From assembly GCF_027924905.1 (NCBI RefSeq), contig NZ_AP027055.1:1240001-1304000 (forward strand): a DNA stretch of 64,000 bases, read 5' to 3'. The DNA is from Limnohabitans sp. INBF002 (GTDB taxonomy: Bacteria > Pseudomonadota > Gammaproteobacteria > Burkholderiales > Burkholderiaceae_C). The notes beneath the pieces are model-generated. The model made no database searches, had not been told where the DNA came from, and saw only the letters and a list, made by a program, of their open reading frames with translations. Within the stretch, counting starts at the first letter, position 1. Every line of letters begins with the position of its first letter. Made by a program: the position numbers and the translations under genes. Shown piece by piece: positions 25,260 through 35,566 of this stretch.

Positions 25260-27632
25260 TTACTTCTTCAAACCTTGCAGCTTGGCAAATGCACTCGCCA
25301 TGGCCGAGCCCGCTGCCGCTTGTGGTGGCGCGGTGTAGCCACTGCTGTAGCCGCCGCCACCGCGCTGGCGGTTGTCGCGCCCAGCATGCTCAAAGCGGTT
25401 GTCGCGTGGTCCATCGCGCTTGGCAGGCGCGCCATCCATTTTCATGGTGAGGCTGATGCGTTTGCGGGCCACGTCCACTTCCAGCACTTTGACCTTGATG
25501 ATGTCGCCGGTCTTCACCACTTCGCGGGCGTCGGTGATGAACTTGTTGCTGAGTTGGCTGACGTGAATCAAGCCGTCTTGGTGCACGCCCAAGTCGACAA
25601 ACGCGCCAAAGGCGGCCACGTTGCTGACGGTACCTTCGAGCACCATGTCGACCTTCAGGTCTTTGATGTCTTCTACGCCGTCTTGCAGCTTGGCCACTTT
25701 GAAGTCGGGGCGCGGGTCGCGGCCTGGCTTTTCGAGTTCGCTCAAGATGTCTTTGACGGTGATGACGCCCACGGTGTCGTTGGCAAACAGCTCGGGCTTC
25801 AAGGTTTTGAGCATGTCAGCGCGGCCCATCAGCTCGGCCACGGGCTTGCCAGTTTGCGCCATGATGCGCTCGACCACTGGGTAGGTTTCGGGGTGCACCG
25901 CAGTCATGTCCAACGGGTTGTCGCCATCACGAATGCGCAAGAAGCCCGCGCTTTGCTCAAACGTTTTCGCGCCGAGGCCGGTGACTTTGAGCAACTGCTG
26001 ACGGTTGGCAAACGCACCATTGGCTTCGCGCCAACGCACCACGGCTTTGGCGGTGGTGGTGCTCAAGCCAGACACGCGCGTGAGTAAGGGCACGCTGGCG
26101 GTGTTCAGGTCAACCCCCACTTTGTTCACGCAGTCTTCCACCACGGCTTCGAGGGTGCGGGCGAGTTCGCTTTGGTTCACATCGTGTTGGTACTGGCCCA
26201 CGCCGATGGATTTGGGGTCGATCTTCACCAGCTCGGCCAAGGGGTCTTGCAAGCGGCGCGCAATGCTGGCCGCGCCGCGCAGGCTCACATCCACATCAGG
26301 CATTTCTTGGCTGGCGTATTCACTGGCGCTGTACACCGACGCGCCCGCTTCGCTGACCACCACTTTGTCGATGACTTTTGACGCGTCATGTTTGGACATG
26401 AGTTTGATGACTTCGCCTGCCAGTTTGTCGGTCTCGCGACTGGCAGTGCCGTTGCCAATGGCAATCAAGTTCACGCCGTGTTTCTCGGCCAGCTTGGCCA
26501 AGGTGTAGAGCGAACCGTCCCAGTCTTTGCGGGGCTCGTGCGGGTAAACGGTGGACGTTTCCACCAGCTTGCCAGTGGCATCGACCACGGCCACTTTCAC
26601 GCCGGTGCGAATGCCTGGGTCGAGGCCCATCACCACGCGCGGGCCAGCGGGTGCAGCCAGCAGCAAGTCGCGCAAGTTGTCGGCAAACACTTTGATGGCG
26701 ACTTTTTCGGCCTCTTCGCGCAGACGCGTGAACAAGTCGCGCTCGGTGGATAGGCTCAGCTTCACACGCCATGTCCACGCCACGCATTTGCGAATCAGGT
26801 CGTCCCCTGCCCTGCTGGAATGGCTCCAGCCGAGGTGCAAGGCAATCTTGCCTTCGGCCAAGCTGGGCTTACCGGGTTCTGGCTCGACGGGGAGAACGAG
26901 CTTGGCATCGAGCATTTCCAGCGCACGGCCACGGAACACGGCCAAGGCGCGGTGCGAGGGCACGCGGCCCACAGGCTCGTCGTAATCAAAGTAGTCGCGA
27001 AACTTCGCCACATCTGGGTTGTTTTCGTCTTTACCAGCGGCGAGCTTGCTGCGGAACAAGCCTTCGGTCCAGAGCCATTCGCGCAAGCTTTGCACCAAAA
27101 CGGCGTCTTCGGCCCAGCGCTCGCTCAACAAGTCGCGCACGCCGTCGAGTACAGCAGCCACTGATGAGAAGTCGGCCCCTTCAATCTTGCCTGCGGGCAA
27201 GATGAACGCTTCGGCTTCCACATTGGGGTTCAGCGCAGGGTCGGCAAACAGCTTGTCTGCCAGTGGCTCCAAGCCCGCTTCTTTGGCAATCATGCCCTTG
27301 GTGCGACGCTTGGGCTTGAAGGGCAAGTAAATGTCTTCCAGCTCTTGCTTGGTGGGCGCGGCTTCGATGGCGGCCAGCAACTCGGGCGTGAGCTTGCCTT
27401 GTTCTTGAATGCTCTTGATGACGGCGGCGCGTCGGTCTTCTAGCTCGCGCAGGTAGCTCAGGCGGGCTTCGAGTTCGCGCAATTGAATGTCGTCCAAGCC
27501 GCCCGTGACTTCTTTCCGGTAACGCGCAATAAAGGGCACGGTCGCACCACCATCGAGCAGCTCAACAGCAGAGCGCACTTGGGCTTCGGAAATCTTGATT
27601 TCGTCCGCCAGTTGGCGGGTAATTTTTTGCAT
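25260..27632 (-). CDS. tex: Tex-family RNA-binding transcriptional accessory protein
   Basis: A 790-residue nucleic-acid-binding protein related to Bordetella Tex and eukaryotic Spt6. Order of domains: the N-terminal helix-rich Tex domain (residues 1-190), the YqgF/RNaseH-like domain with MGLDPGIRTGVKVAVVD near 340, tandem helix-hairpin-helix motifs (LNTASVPLLTRVSG and VTGLGAKTFEQ, about 500-560), and a C-terminal S1 domain (GTVSNVAAFGAFVDLGVHQ). A Gly/Arg/Tyr-rich tail (DNRQRGGGGYSSGY) follows. It affects transcription and is essential in Bordetella pertussis. Divergent from aqpZ. Confidence 0.95.
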   Translation of the reverse strand: MQKITRQLADEIKISEAQVRSAVELLDGGATVPFIARYRKEVTGGLDDIQLRELEARLSYLRELEDRRAAVIKSIQEQGKLTPELLAAIEAAPTKQELEDIYLPFKPKRRTKGMIAKEAGLEPLADKLFADPALNPNVEAEAFILPAGKIEGADFSSVAAVLDGVRDLLSERWAEDAVLVQSLREWLWTEGLFRSKLAAGKDENNPDVAKFRDYFDYDEPVGRVPSHRALAVFRGRALEMLDAKLVLPVEPEPGKPSLAEGKIALHLGWSHSSRAGDDLIRKCVAWTWRVKLSLSTERDLFTRLREEAEKVAIKVFADNLRDLLLAAPAGPRVVMGLDPGIRTGVKVAVVDATGKLVETSTVYPHEPRKDWDGSLYTLAKLAEKHGVNLIAIGNGTASRETDKLAGEVIKLMSKHDASKVIDKVVVSEAGASVYSASEYASQEMPDVDVSLRGAASIARRLQDPLAELVKIDPKSIGVGQYQHDVNQSELARTLEAVVEDCVNKVGVDLNTASVPLLTRVSGLSTTTAKAVVRWREANGAFANRQQLLKVTGLGAKTFEQSAGFLRIRDGDNPLDMTAVHPETYPVVERIMAQTGKPVAELMGRADMLKTLKPELFANDTVGVITVKDILSELEKPGRDPRPDFKVAKLQDGVEDIKDLKVDMVLEGTVSNVAAFGAFVDLGVHQDGLIHVSQLSNKFITDAREVVKTGDIIKVKVLEVDVARKRISLTMKMDGAPAKRDGPRDNRFEHAGRDNRQRGGGGYSSGYTAPPQAAAGSAMASAFAKLQGLKK

Positions 27633-27705
27633 ATTTTCAGTCGCAGGAATTCGTCAAAGTCGGCAATTTTGCCTGAATGGATAGGTGGCAAAACACACAA
27701 ATAAG

Positions 27706-27719
27706 TTAACACTTGTTAA
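27706..27719. promoter_or_regulatory. Palindrome in the tex-aqpZ divergent region
   Basis: TTAACA-CT-TGTTAA is a perfect 6-2-6 palindrome in the 149-base region between tex and aqpZ, about 60 bases before the aqpZ ATG. It may bind a dimeric regulator. No T-tract follows, so a terminator is unlikely. Confidence 0.35.
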
Positions 27720-27781
27720 TTAAAAATGGTTACAAGCATCTTAAAGTAGGACTCTCATTGTTCATCAAAAAGGGATTTGAA

Positions 27782-28471
27782 ATGAAACGTTACAGCGCAG
27801 AGTTTTTGGGCACGTTTTGGTTGGTGTTGGGCGGTTGCGGCAGTGCTGTTTTGGCAGCGGCTTTCCCAGGCGTCGGCATTGGTTTGCACGGTGTTTCGCT
27901 GGCTTTTGGTTTGACAGTTCTGACCATGGCGTTTGCCATTGGCCACATTTCTGGTTGCCATTTGAACCCCGCAGTGTCTGTGGGCTTGTGGGCGGCAGGC
28001 CGTTTCCCCGCAAATCAACTGGTGCCCTACATCGTGTCGCAAGTGTTGGGCGCGATTGCTGGTGCAGCTGTGTTGTACGTCATTGCATCAGGCAATGCCA
28101 GTTTCAATGTGGCGGCAGGTTTTGCATCCAACGGCTACGGCGAACACTCACCCGGTGGCTACACCCTGTTGGCAGCCTTGGTCTGTGAAGTGGTGATGAC
28201 CGCATTTTTCTTGCTGGTGATCTTGGGTTCTACAGACAAAAAAGCACCCGCAGGCTTTGCTCCCATCGCCATTGGCTTGGCTTTGACCTTGATTCACTTG
28301 ATCAGCATTCCCGTCACCAACACCTCGGTGAACCCTGCGCGCAGCACAGGTGTGGCGTTGTTTGTGGGCGATTGGGCTGTGTCTCAGCTTTGGCTGTTTT
28401 GGTTGGCCCCTATCGTGGGTGCGTTGTTAGGTGCGCAGGCGTATCGTTTGATTTCAGACGACAACAACTAA
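27782..28471 (+). CDS. aqpZ: Aquaporin Z (water channel)
   Basis: A 229-residue inner-membrane water channel with six helices and two half-helices. Both NPA boxes are present ([11 protein letters not shown] and [13 protein letters not shown]), the second with the selectivity-filter Arg. The narrow-filter residues (Phe in helix 1-2, His in the helix 5 stretch [13 protein letters not shown], Thr) fit the water-specific rather than the glycerol-conducting class. The ATG at 27782 gives the standard start [21 protein letters not shown] bidirectional terminator follows. Confidence 0.96.
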   Translation: MKRYSAEFLGTFWLVLGGCGSAVLAAAFPGVGIGLHGVSLAFGLTVLTMAFAIGHISGCHLNPAVSVGLWAAGRFPANQLVPYIVSQVLGAIAGAAVLYVIASGNASFNVAAGFASNGYGEHSPGGYTLLAALVCEVVMTAFFLLVILGSTDKKAPAGFAPIAIGLALTLIHLISIPVTNTSVNPARSTGVALFVGDWAVSQLWLFWLAPIVGALLGAQAYRLISDDNN

Positions 28472-28517
28472 GCCGTTGCGGCTTCCAACAAAAAACGCCC
28501 CAAGGGGCGTTTTTTTG
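28471..28517. terminator. Bidirectional terminator between aqpZ and the thioesterase gene
   Basis: AGCCG-TTG-CGGCT (28471-28483) is followed by a strong stem ACGCCCC-AA-GGGGCGT (28495-28510) flanked by A6 on the left and T7 on the right. The second stem works on either strand and serves both convergent genes. Confidence 0.88.
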
Positions 28518-28940
28518 TTAGTCCGTGGAAACCTCATGTAGCTCAGCAGGTGCTGCATCTCGGTTCACGTATTTGAAGGTGCCCGTGGCATGCGCGCAGG
28601 CGTTGCCTTCGGCGTCGTACAAGGTGCCTTCTGTAAACGCCATGCCGCGTGTGCGGTGAATCAACCGGCCTTTGGCGGTGAGTGTGCCGCGCGCTGGTTG
28701 CAAAAACGAGGTTTTCATCTCAATCGTGACCACACCCATGCCTCTGTCCACGCTGCGCGCGGCGCTGGCAAGGGTGACATCCAACAGCGTCATGACCGCA
28801 CCGCCGTGGGTCACGTTGAACGAGTTCAAATGCTCGGGCTCGGGCGTGTAACGCAGCTCGGACAAGCCGTCGTCAAAGAACACCATCTCGAAACCCAGAT
28901 GGTCGACAAATGGAATGTAGGCGCCAAAACTTTCTTGCAT
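28518..28940 (-). CDS. PaaI-like hotdog-fold thioesterase
   Basis: A 140-residue acyl-CoA thioesterase of the PaaI/4HBT group. The core is FNVTHGGAVMTLLDVTLASA, the HGG motif and long hotdog helix, followed by VTIEMKTSFLQPARGTL. It probably hydrolyses acyl-CoA and frees CoA. It is the last gene of the four-gene fatty-acid oxidation operon, 18 bases after the thiolase, with a GGAG ribosome site. This suggests it clears stalled acyl-CoA intermediates; that role is inferred. Confidence 0.87.
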   Translation of the reverse strand: MQESFGAYIPFVDHLGFEMVFFDDGLSELRYTPEPEHLNSFNVTHGGAVMTLLDVTLASAARSVDRGMGVVTIEMKTSFLQPARGTLTAKGRLIHRTRGMAFTEGTLYDAEGNACAHATGTFKYVNRDAAPAELHEVSTD

Positions 28941-28958
28941 GATGTGCTCCTCGTGGGG

Positions 28959-30134
28959 TTACAAGACCTCGAAGATACCAGCTGCACCCATGCCACCGCC
29001 AATGCACATGGTCACGCACACGCGTTTCGCGCCGCGGCGTTTGCCTTCAATCAAGGCATGGCCCACCAAGCGTTGGCCGCTGACACCATAGGGGTGGCCC
29101 ACTGCGATGGCGCCGCCGTTGACGTTGAGGCGGTCATCAGGGATGCCCAGTTTGTCGCGGCAGTACAGCACTTGCACGGCAAAGGCTTCGTTGAGTTCCC
29201 ACAGGTCAATGTCGCCCTCGCTCAGGCTCAAACGCTTGAGCACTTTGGGGATGGCGTACACAGGGCCAATGCCCATTTCGTCAGGCTCGCAACCGGCCAC
29301 GGCAAAGCCGAGGAAGCGCCCCAAAGGTTTGAGGCCGCGTTTGCTGGCGAGATCCTCACTCATCACCACGCAAGCGCCTGCGCCGTCTGAGAACTGACTG
29401 GCGTTACCCGCTGAAATCAAACCACCGGGCATGGCGGACTTGAGGTTGGCCAAGGCTTCGACGGTGGATCCTTCGCGAATGCCCTCGTCTTTGCTGACCG
29501 TGACTTGCTTGGTCATCAAACCCATCACCTTGTCGGCAATACCGGCCTTGACGGTGATGGCGGCGATTTCTGCGTCAAACAAGCCTGCAGACTGCGCGGC
29601 AAAGGCGCGTTGTTGGCTGCGTGCGCCATATTCGTCCATGGCTTCACGACCAATGTTGTATTTCTTGGCCACATGTTCAGCGGTTTGCAGCATGTTCCAG
29701 TAGATCTCAGGCTTCTTTTTGTTGAGCGCCAAGTCCATCAGCATGTGTTGGTTCATCTCTTGTTGCACACACGAGATGCTTTCCACGCCACCGGCCACAT
29801 ACACATCGCCCTCGCCCGCAATGATGCGTTGGGCGGCAGTGGCAATGGTTTGCAAACCAGACGAGCAAAAACGGTTGATGGTCATGCCCGACACCGACAC
29901 AGGGCAATCGGCCATGAGCGCGATTTGGCGGGCAATGTTGGTGCCGGTTGCGCCTTCGGGCAAGGCGCAGCCCATGATGACGTCATCCACTTCGGCGGCT
30001 TCAATGCCGGCGCGCGCAATGGCGTGTTTGACGACGTGACCACCCAAGGTCGCGCCGTGGGTCATGTTGAAAGAGCCCTTCCAGCTTTTGGCAAGCGGTG
30101 TGCGGGCGGTAGAGACGATGACAGCGTGGGTCAT
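28959..30134 (-). CDS. Acetyl-CoA C-acyltransferase (thiolase)
   Basis: A 391-residue thiolase completing beta-oxidation by cleaving 3-ketoacyl-CoA. The catalytic residues are Cys90 ([10 protein letters not shown]), His347 (GHPYG) and Cys377 (MCIGGGMGA). The loop reads GHPYG where many thiolases have GHPLG or GHPIG. The start [20 protein letters not shown] is standard and an AAGGAATCCCT ribosome site precedes it. It lies 20 bases after the FadB-type gene; together the two proteins likely form the trifunctional complex. Confidence 0.94.
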   Translation of the reverse strand: MTHAVIVSTARTPLAKSWKGSFNMTHGATLGGHVVKHAIARAGIEAAEVDDVIMGCALPEGATGTNIARQIALMADCPVSVSGMTINRFCSSGLQTIATAAQRIIAGEGDVYVAGGVESISCVQQEMNQHMLMDLALNKKKPEIYWNMLQTAEHVAKKYNIGREAMDEYGARSQQRAFAAQSAGLFDAEIAAITVKAGIADKVMGLMTKQVTVSKDEGIREGSTVEALANLKSAMPGGLISAGNASQFSDGAGACVVMSEDLASKRGLKPLGRFLGFAVAGCEPDEMGIGPVYAIPKVLKRLSLSEGDIDLWELNEAFAVQVLYCRDKLGIPDDRLNVNGGAIAVGHPYGVSGQRLVGHALIEGKRRGAKRVCVTMCIGGGMGAAGIFEVL

Positions 30135-30154
30135 AGGGATTCCTTAAATTCGGT

Positions 30155-32254
30155 TCAGTTGAAGGTCTTGCCTTCGGCGGCGAGTTTGGCGAGCAAAGGG
30201 GCGGGCTTCCAAAACTCGGCGTCATCGTGTGGGTTGGTGGCAAAGCGTTGCATGGCTTGCACCACGTTGAACAGGCCCAGCTCGTCGGCGTAATTCATAG
30301 GGCCGCCACGGTAGATGGGGAAGCCATAGCCGCTGATGTAGACCATGTCGATGTCACTGGCTTTGCTGGCAATGCCCTCTTCCAAAATGTGCGCAGCCTC
30401 ATTCACCAGCGCAAAGTTCAGGCGTTGCACGATTTCTTCGTCGCTGATTTTGCGTGGCTTGATACCGAGCGATTCGCGGTGTTTGGCAATCATGGCCTCC
30501 ACGTCTTTGTTTGGGATTGCGTCACGTTTGCCTGGTTTGTAGTCGTACCAGCCTGCGCCTGTTTTTTGGCCGAAGCGGCCTTGTTCGCACAAGAGGTCGG
30601 CGGTTTTGCTGTAGCGACGTGTGGGGTTTTCTGCGTATTGGCGTTTGCGGATGGACCAGCCAATGTCGTTGCCAGCCAAGTCGCTCATGCGGAATGGGCC
30701 CATGGCCCAGCCAAATTTCTCAATGGCGCGGTCCACCTGCGCGGGCGTGCAACCTTCGTCCAGCAAGAAGCCGGCTTGGCGGCCGTATTGGTCAATCATG
30801 CGGTTGCCAATGAAGCCATCGCACACGCCTGAGAGCACGGCAATCTTTTTGATTTTCTTAGCCACGTCCATGGCTGTGGCCAGCACGTCTTTGGCGGTGT
30901 CTTTGCCGCGCACCACTTCGAGAAGCTTCATCACGTTGGCGGGGCTGAAGAAGTGCAAGCCCACCACGTCTTGCGGACGCTTGGTGAAGCTGGCGATTTT
31001 GTTCAGGTCCAAGGTCGAGGTGTTGGACGCCAAAATCGCGCCCGGCTTCATCACTGCGTCGAGTTGTTTGAACACCGCTTCTTTGACGCCCATGTCTTCA
31101 AACACCGCCTCAATCACGAGGTCGGCATCTTTGATGTCGTCATAGCTGAGTGTGGTGCTGAGCAGCGCCATGCGTTGGGCAGCTTTGTCTTCTTTGAGCT
31201 TGCCTTTTTTGACGCGATCTTCGTAGTTCTTTTGGATGGTGGCCACGCCACGGTTCAAGGCTTCTTGCTTGGTTTCAATCATCTTGACTGCAATGCCTGC
31301 ATTCAAGAAGTTCATGGCAATGCCGCCGCCCATGGTGCCAGCACCAATGACGGCCACCAGTTTGATGTCACGCACCGGCGTGTCGCTGGGCACATCGGCA
31401 ATTTTGCTGGCTGCGCGTTGTGCGCCAAACAAGTGGCGCAAGGCACGGCTCTCTGGGGTCCACATGAGGTTGATGAACTGCTCGCGCTCGTACATCATGC
31501 CGTCGTCAAACTTTTTCTTGGTGGCCATCTCCACCGCATCCACCGCTTTGGGTGGTGCTGGGTAGTTTTTGGCCATGCCTTTGACCATGTTGCGGGCGAA
31601 CTGGAAGTACGCATCGCCTTGTGCGTGTTTGCAAGGCAGGTCGCGCACTTTGGGCAATGGGCGCACATCGGCAACTTCACGGGCGTAGGCAATCGCCTCG
31701 TCCATCAGGCTCTGCGCGGACATGGCCATTTGGTCAAACAGCTTTTGGCCGGGCAACATGCTGAGCATGTCGCTCTTGATCGCTTCACCGCTCACAATCA
31801 TGTTCAACGCGGGCTCGACGCCCAAGGCGCGTGGCAAACGTTGCGTGCCGCCTGCGCCGGGGATCAGGCCCAGCTTCACCTCTGGCATGCTGATGCTGGT
31901 GCCCGGCGCGCACACGCGGTAGTGGCAACCCAGCGCCAACTCAAGACCACCGCCCATCACCACGGTGTGCATGGCGGCCACCACGGGCTTGCTGCAGTTT
32001 TCCACGCAAGAAATCACGCTGAGCAAATTGGGCTCTTGGAAAGCTTTGGGCGAACCAAATTCACGCACATCTGCGCCACCCGAAAACGCTTTGCCGTGGC
32101 CCGTGATGACCACGGCTTTGACAGCGGCATCGGCTTGCGCTTGCGCAATGCCAGCCACCAAGGCGCGGCGTGTTTCCAAACCCATGCCGTTGACGGGCGG
32201 GTTGTTCAAAGTAATCACGGCCACATCGCCGTGTACTTGGTAGTCTGCACTCAT
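30155..32254 (-). CDS. Bifunctional enoyl-CoA hydratase/3-hydroxyacyl-CoA dehydrogenase
   Basis: A 699-residue FadB/FadJ-type enzyme. The N-terminal crotonase domain carries the oxyanion holes (GHGKAFSGGADVREF and VVMGGGLELALGC) and the catalytic Glu region (PEVKLGLIPGAGGTQRLP). The dehydrogenase part has the NAD motif VIGAGTMGGGIAMNFLNAG near 310 and VGLHFFSPANVMKLLEVV with the catalytic His. A duplicated C-terminal HAD domain follows. It converts enoyl-CoA to 3-ketoacyl-CoA. The gene starts 31 bases after the ligase gene with AAGGAAA as ribosome site. Confidence 0.94.
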   Translation of the reverse strand: MSADYQVHGDVAVITLNNPPVNGMGLETRRALVAGIAQAQADAAVKAVVITGHGKAFSGGADVREFGSPKAFQEPNLLSVISCVENCSKPVVAAMHTVVMGGGLELALGCHYRVCAPGTSISMPEVKLGLIPGAGGTQRLPRALGVEPALNMIVSGEAIKSDMLSMLPGQKLFDQMAMSAQSLMDEAIAYAREVADVRPLPKVRDLPCKHAQGDAYFQFARNMVKGMAKNYPAPPKAVDAVEMATKKKFDDGMMYEREQFINLMWTPESRALRHLFGAQRAASKIADVPSDTPVRDIKLVAVIGAGTMGGGIAMNFLNAGIAVKMIETKQEALNRGVATIQKNYEDRVKKGKLKEDKAAQRMALLSTTLSYDDIKDADLVIEAVFEDMGVKEAVFKQLDAVMKPGAILASNTSTLDLNKIASFTKRPQDVVGLHFFSPANVMKLLEVVRGKDTAKDVLATAMDVAKKIKKIAVLSGVCDGFIGNRMIDQYGRQAGFLLDEGCTPAQVDRAIEKFGWAMGPFRMSDLAGNDIGWSIRKRQYAENPTRRYSKTADLLCEQGRFGQKTGAGWYDYKPGKRDAIPNKDVEAMIAKHRESLGIKPRKISDEEIVQRLNFALVNEAAHILEEGIASKASDIDMVYISGYGFPIYRGGPMNYADELGLFNVVQAMQRFATNPHDDAEFWKPAPLLAKLAAEGKTFN

Positions 32255-32285
32255 TGCATTTCCTTATGAAAACTGATGGGGTTAG

Positions 32286-33926
32286 TTAGGCGCTTGGCAG
32301 CTTGTAGTCTTTGAGCTGTTCGCGCAATTTGGTTTTGAGCATCTTGCCGGTGGCACCCAACGGAATGGCATCGACAAACACCACGTCGTCTGGGATTTGC
32401 CATTTGGCGGTTTTGCCTTCGTAGAAGGCCAAGAGTTCTTCGCGGCTCACCTGTGCGTCGGGCTTTTTCACCACCGCCACGATGGGGCGCTCGTCCCACT
32501 TGGGGTGCGCCACACCAATACACGCGGCCATCGCCACAGCCGGGTGCGCCACGGCGATGTTTTCAATGTCAATCGAGCTGATCCACTCGCCGCCAGACTT
32601 GATCACGTCTTTGCTGCGGTCGGTGATTTGCATGAAGCCATCGGCGTCGATGGTGGCCACGTCGCCTGTAGGGAACCAGCGTTGGCCGTCTTTGTCGGTC
32701 ACCAGCGGATCGCTTTCGCCTTTGTAGTAATTGGCCACCACCCAGGGGCCTTTGACCAACAAGTCGCCATAGGCTTTGCCGTCATGCGGCTGCTCATCGC
32801 CTGCGTCGTTGACGATCTTCATGTCCACGCCGTAGATGGCGCGACCTTGCTTGAGCAGCAACTTCATTTGTTGCTCTTTGGGCAGCTTCAGGTGTTTGTT
32901 TTTCAAAGTACACAAAGTACCCAAAGGGCTGAGCTCGGTCATGCCCCAAGCGTGCAAGACCTCCACACCGTAGTCGTCACGGAAAGCATCAATCATGGCG
33001 GGCGGGCAAGCCGAGCCGCCAATGACAGTGCGCTTCAAGGTAGAGAACTTCAAACCATGGGGCTTCATGTGCCCCAGCAACATTTGCCACACCGTGGGCA
33101 CACCTGCGGCGTAGGTGACGCCTTCGTTCTCAATCATCTCGTAGACCGATTTGCCGTCCATACCTGGGCCTGGAAACACCAGCTTGGCACCGGTGAGCGC
33201 GGCGCTGTATGGAATGCCCCACGCATTGACGTGGAACATAGGCACGACAGGAAGGATCGCGTCACGCGCAGAGATACACATCACATCGGGCAGCGCAGCC
33301 GCGTAGGCATGCAAGGTGGTGGAACGGTGGCTGTACAGCGCAGCTTTGGGATTGCCTGTGGTGCCGCTGGTGTAGCACATGCTCGACGCGGTGTTTTCGT
33401 CAAACACCGGCCATGGGTAAGTGGTGCTTTGGTTACCCATCCACGCTTCGTAGCTGATGAGGTTGGGAATGCCGGTGCCGGCTGGCAGTTTGTCTGCATC
33501 GCACATGGCCACCCAATGTTTGACCGTCGGGCACTTGCTGTGCACGGCTTGGATGATAGGCAAAAACGTCATGTCAAAGCAGAGCACTTGATCTTCGGCA
33601 TGGTTGGCAATCCACGCAATTTGATCGGGGTGCAAACGTGGGTTGATGGTGTGCAGCACGCGGCCCGAGCCGCTGACACCAAAGTACAGCTCTAGGTGGC
33701 GATAGCCGTTCCAAGCGATGGTGGCCACGCGGTCACTAAAGCCCAGTTTCATACCGTCGAGTGCATTGGCCACTTGGCGCGAGCGGCGCGCCACATCGGA
33801 CCAGGTGTAGCGGTGGATGTCACCCTCCACGCGGCGTGACACCACTTCGCCATCACCGTGGTGTTTGTCTGCAAACTCAATCAAATTTGAAATCAGCAGC
33901 GGTTGGTCTTGCATCAGTCCAAGCAT
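32286..33926 (-). CDS. Fatty acyl-CoA ligase (AMP-binding)
   Basis: A 546-residue acyl-adenylating enzyme. The P-loop [20 protein letters not shown], the AMP motif [12 protein letters not shown], the hinge [17 protein letters not shown] and the C-terminal lysine ([12 protein letters not shown]) are all present. It resembles medium/long-chain ligases, including those annotated as 3-methylthiopropionyl-CoA ligase, so chain length is uncertain. I chose the ATG at 33926, with AGGAGA seven bases before it. The open frame extends 103 codons further upstream without homology. It is the first gene of the fatty-acid operon. Confidence 0.92.
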   Translation of the reverse strand: MLGLMQDQPLLISNLIEFADKHHGDGEVVSRRVEGDIHRYTWSDVARRSRQVANALDGMKLGFSDRVATIAWNGYRHLELYFGVSGSGRVLHTINPRLHPDQIAWIANHAEDQVLCFDMTFLPIIQAVHSKCPTVKHWVAMCDADKLPAGTGIPNLISYEAWMGNQSTTYPWPVFDENTASSMCYTSGTTGNPKAALYSHRSTTLHAYAAALPDVMCISARDAILPVVPMFHVNAWGIPYSAALTGAKLVFPGPGMDGKSVYEMIENEGVTYAAGVPTVWQMLLGHMKPHGLKFSTLKRTVIGGSACPPAMIDAFRDDYGVEVLHAWGMTELSPLGTLCTLKNKHLKLPKEQQMKLLLKQGRAIYGVDMKIVNDAGDEQPHDGKAYGDLLVKGPWVVANYYKGESDPLVTDKDGQRWFPTGDVATIDADGFMQITDRSKDVIKSGGEWISSIDIENIAVAHPAVAMAACIGVAHPKWDERPIVAVVKKPDAQVSREELLAFYEGKTAKWQIPDDVVFVDAIPLGATGKMLKTKLREQLKDYKLPSA

Positions 33927-33953
33927 GTTGTCTCCTGGAGATTTTTGATTTTC

Positions 33954-33998
33954 GCACGGTCGTGCTTTTTTATGTATTGTGCCAAGACTTTGAGTCAT
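33954..33998 (-). promoter_or_regulatory. Candidate promoter and palindromic operator of the fatty-acid oxidation operon
   Basis: On the minus strand ATGACT (33993-33998) and TACATA (33971-33976) are spaced by 16 bases, a plausible sigma-70 promoter. The perfect palindrome GCACG-GT-CGTGC (33954-33965) would sit at the transcription start, where a dimeric repressor of the TetR type could block initiation. No regulator gene is adjacent. The same palindrome followed by T6 could also be read as a terminator on the plus strand, but nothing upstream needs one. Confidence 0.45.
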
Positions 33999-34051
33999 TT
34001 GCGGAAAGCCCACAAAAAACCTGCCTATGGATAACCCGAGACAATGCCACC

Positions 34052-35566
34052 ATGTTTGATCGCCCTGCCAATCCTGATGCCATTTCAAAAGCCAGCCTTG
34101 CGTGGCTGAATGCCGCTGAGGGTGGCTTTGTTTCTCTTGGGGCTGAGTTCGCCACACCCACCGAACCCACGCCTTTGCCAGCCGCGCATTGGGTGGGTTG
34201 CAACGAGGCGTTGCGGGCCGAGCTGGGTTTGCCACCAGACCTTTGGCAGCAGCAAGAGGTGCTGGATTTGTTCACGGGCAACGCGCTGCCAGCCGCTCAC
34301 ACCACCTACGCCAGCGTTTACAGCGGCCACCAGTTTGGCCAATGGGCAGGTCAGCTGGGCGATGGCCGCGCGTTGAACCTGGGTGCGATTCAAACGCCTG
34401 CAGGTTTGCAAGAGCTACAACTCAAAGGCGCGGGCCCCACGCCCTACTCTCGCCGTGGCGATGGCCGCGCCGTGTTGCGCTCCAGCATTCGCGAGTTTTT
34501 GGCCAGCGAGGCTATGCATGGCTTGGGCATTCCCACCACGCGGGCCTTGTGCGTCACGGGCTCGCCCGCCCATGTGCGGCGTGAAGAGGTCGAAACCGCC
34601 GCCGTGGTCACCCGCGTGGCGCCTAGTTTTGTGCGCTTTGGCCACTTTGAGCATTTCGCATCCAACGGCCAAATCGATGAACTGCGCGCCTTGGCTGACC
34701 ATGTCGTCACCGCGCATTTCCCTGCGTTGCAAGACAAGCAAGGGGCCGAGCGCTACACCGCCTTGTTGCACGAAGTCACCCAACGCACCGCCGCTTTGAT
34801 GGCGCAATGGCAAGCCGTGGGCTTTTGCCATGGTGTGATGAACACCGACAACATGAGTGTGCTGGGTCTCACGCTCGACTATGGCCCGTTCCAGTACTTA
34901 GACGGCTTTGACGCCAACCACATTTGCAACCATTCAGACCACCAAGGCCGTTATGCCTATGCACGTCAACCGCAAATTGCGTACTGGAACTTGTTCTGCT
35001 TAGGCCAAGCCCTGATGCCCCTCATTGACGAGCAAGCCCCAGCTTTGGCTGCGCTAGAGAGCTACAAAGACACTTTCCCAAGCGCCATGGACCAAGCCAT
35101 GCGCGACAAATTAGGCTTGAGCGGCACGCATGAGGGCGACCGTGCTTTGGTGGAAGACCTGCTGCAAGCCATGCAGCAAGACCGTGTGGACTACACCGTG
35201 TTTTGGCGACGCTTGAGCATGGCCGTGCGCGAGTCGGCCCACAGTACGCACGCCTTTGAGCCTGTGCGCGACTTGTTCCTGCACCGCGAGGTGTTTGACG
35301 CGTGGTGTACGCGCTACCTAGAGCGCTTGGGCCAAACCAACCGCCAAGCCGCGGGTGACGCCATGCTGCGCACCAACCCCAAATACATCTTGCGCAACCA
35401 CTTGGGCGAGCTGGCCATTCGCCAAGCCAAAGCAGGCAACTTTGCGATGGTGCAAGACCTGCTGCAAGTGCTGCATGCGCCCTTTGACGAACATCCCACT
35501 TACGAAGCTTGGGCTGGCCTTGCGCCAGAATGGGCTTCATCCATTGAAATCAGCTGCTCCTCATGA
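34052..35566 (+). CDS. selO: Protein adenylyltransferase SelO (YdiU)
   Basis: A 504-residue pseudokinase that transfers AMP rather than phosphate to protein Ser/Thr/Tyr, reported to act in redox homeostasis. Family landmarks: [40 protein letters not shown] (nucleotide-binding Lys), [20 protein letters not shown], and the active-site run [20 protein letters not shown] with catalytic Asn and metal-binding Asp. The ATG at 34052 gives the normal start. Upstream in-frame codons reach into the divergent ligase gene and lack homology. E. coli SelO has a C-terminal Cys; here the protein ends SSIEISCSS, with one Cys near the end. Its stop overlaps the msrB start. Confidence 0.94.
   Translation: MFDRPANPDAISKASLAWLNAAEGGFVSLGAEFATPTEPTPLPAAHWVGCNEALRAELGLPPDLWQQQEVLDLFTGNALPAAHTTYASVYSGHQFGQWAGQLGDGRALNLGAIQTPAGLQELQLKGAGPTPYSRRGDGRAVLRSSIREFLASEAMHGLGIPTTRALCVTGSPAHVRREEVETAAVVTRVAPSFVRFGHFEHFASNGQIDELRALADHVVTAHFPALQDKQGAERYTALLHEVTQRTAALMAQWQAVGFCHGVMNTDNMSVLGLTLDYGPFQYLDGFDANHICNHSDHQGRYAYARQPQIAYWNLFCLGQALMPLIDEQAPALAALESYKDTFPSAMDQAMRDKLGLSGTHEGDRALVEDLLQAMQQDRVDYTVFWRRLSMAVRESAHSTHAFEPVRDLFLHREVFDAWCTRYLERLGQTNRQAAGDAMLRTNPKYILRNHLGELAIRQAKAGNFAMVQDLLQVLHAPFDEHPTYEAWAGLAPEWASSIEISCSS

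Noticed and set aside
30953..32269. Plus-strand open frame of 438 codons opposite the FadB-type gene
   Set aside because: Antisense shadow of a well-identified bifunctional enzyme; no homology or start signal.
33761..34051. Upstream 97-codon extension of selO
   Set aside because: It runs antisense into the acyl-CoA ligase gene and through the promoter region and has no family homology; the ATG at 34052 is the better start.
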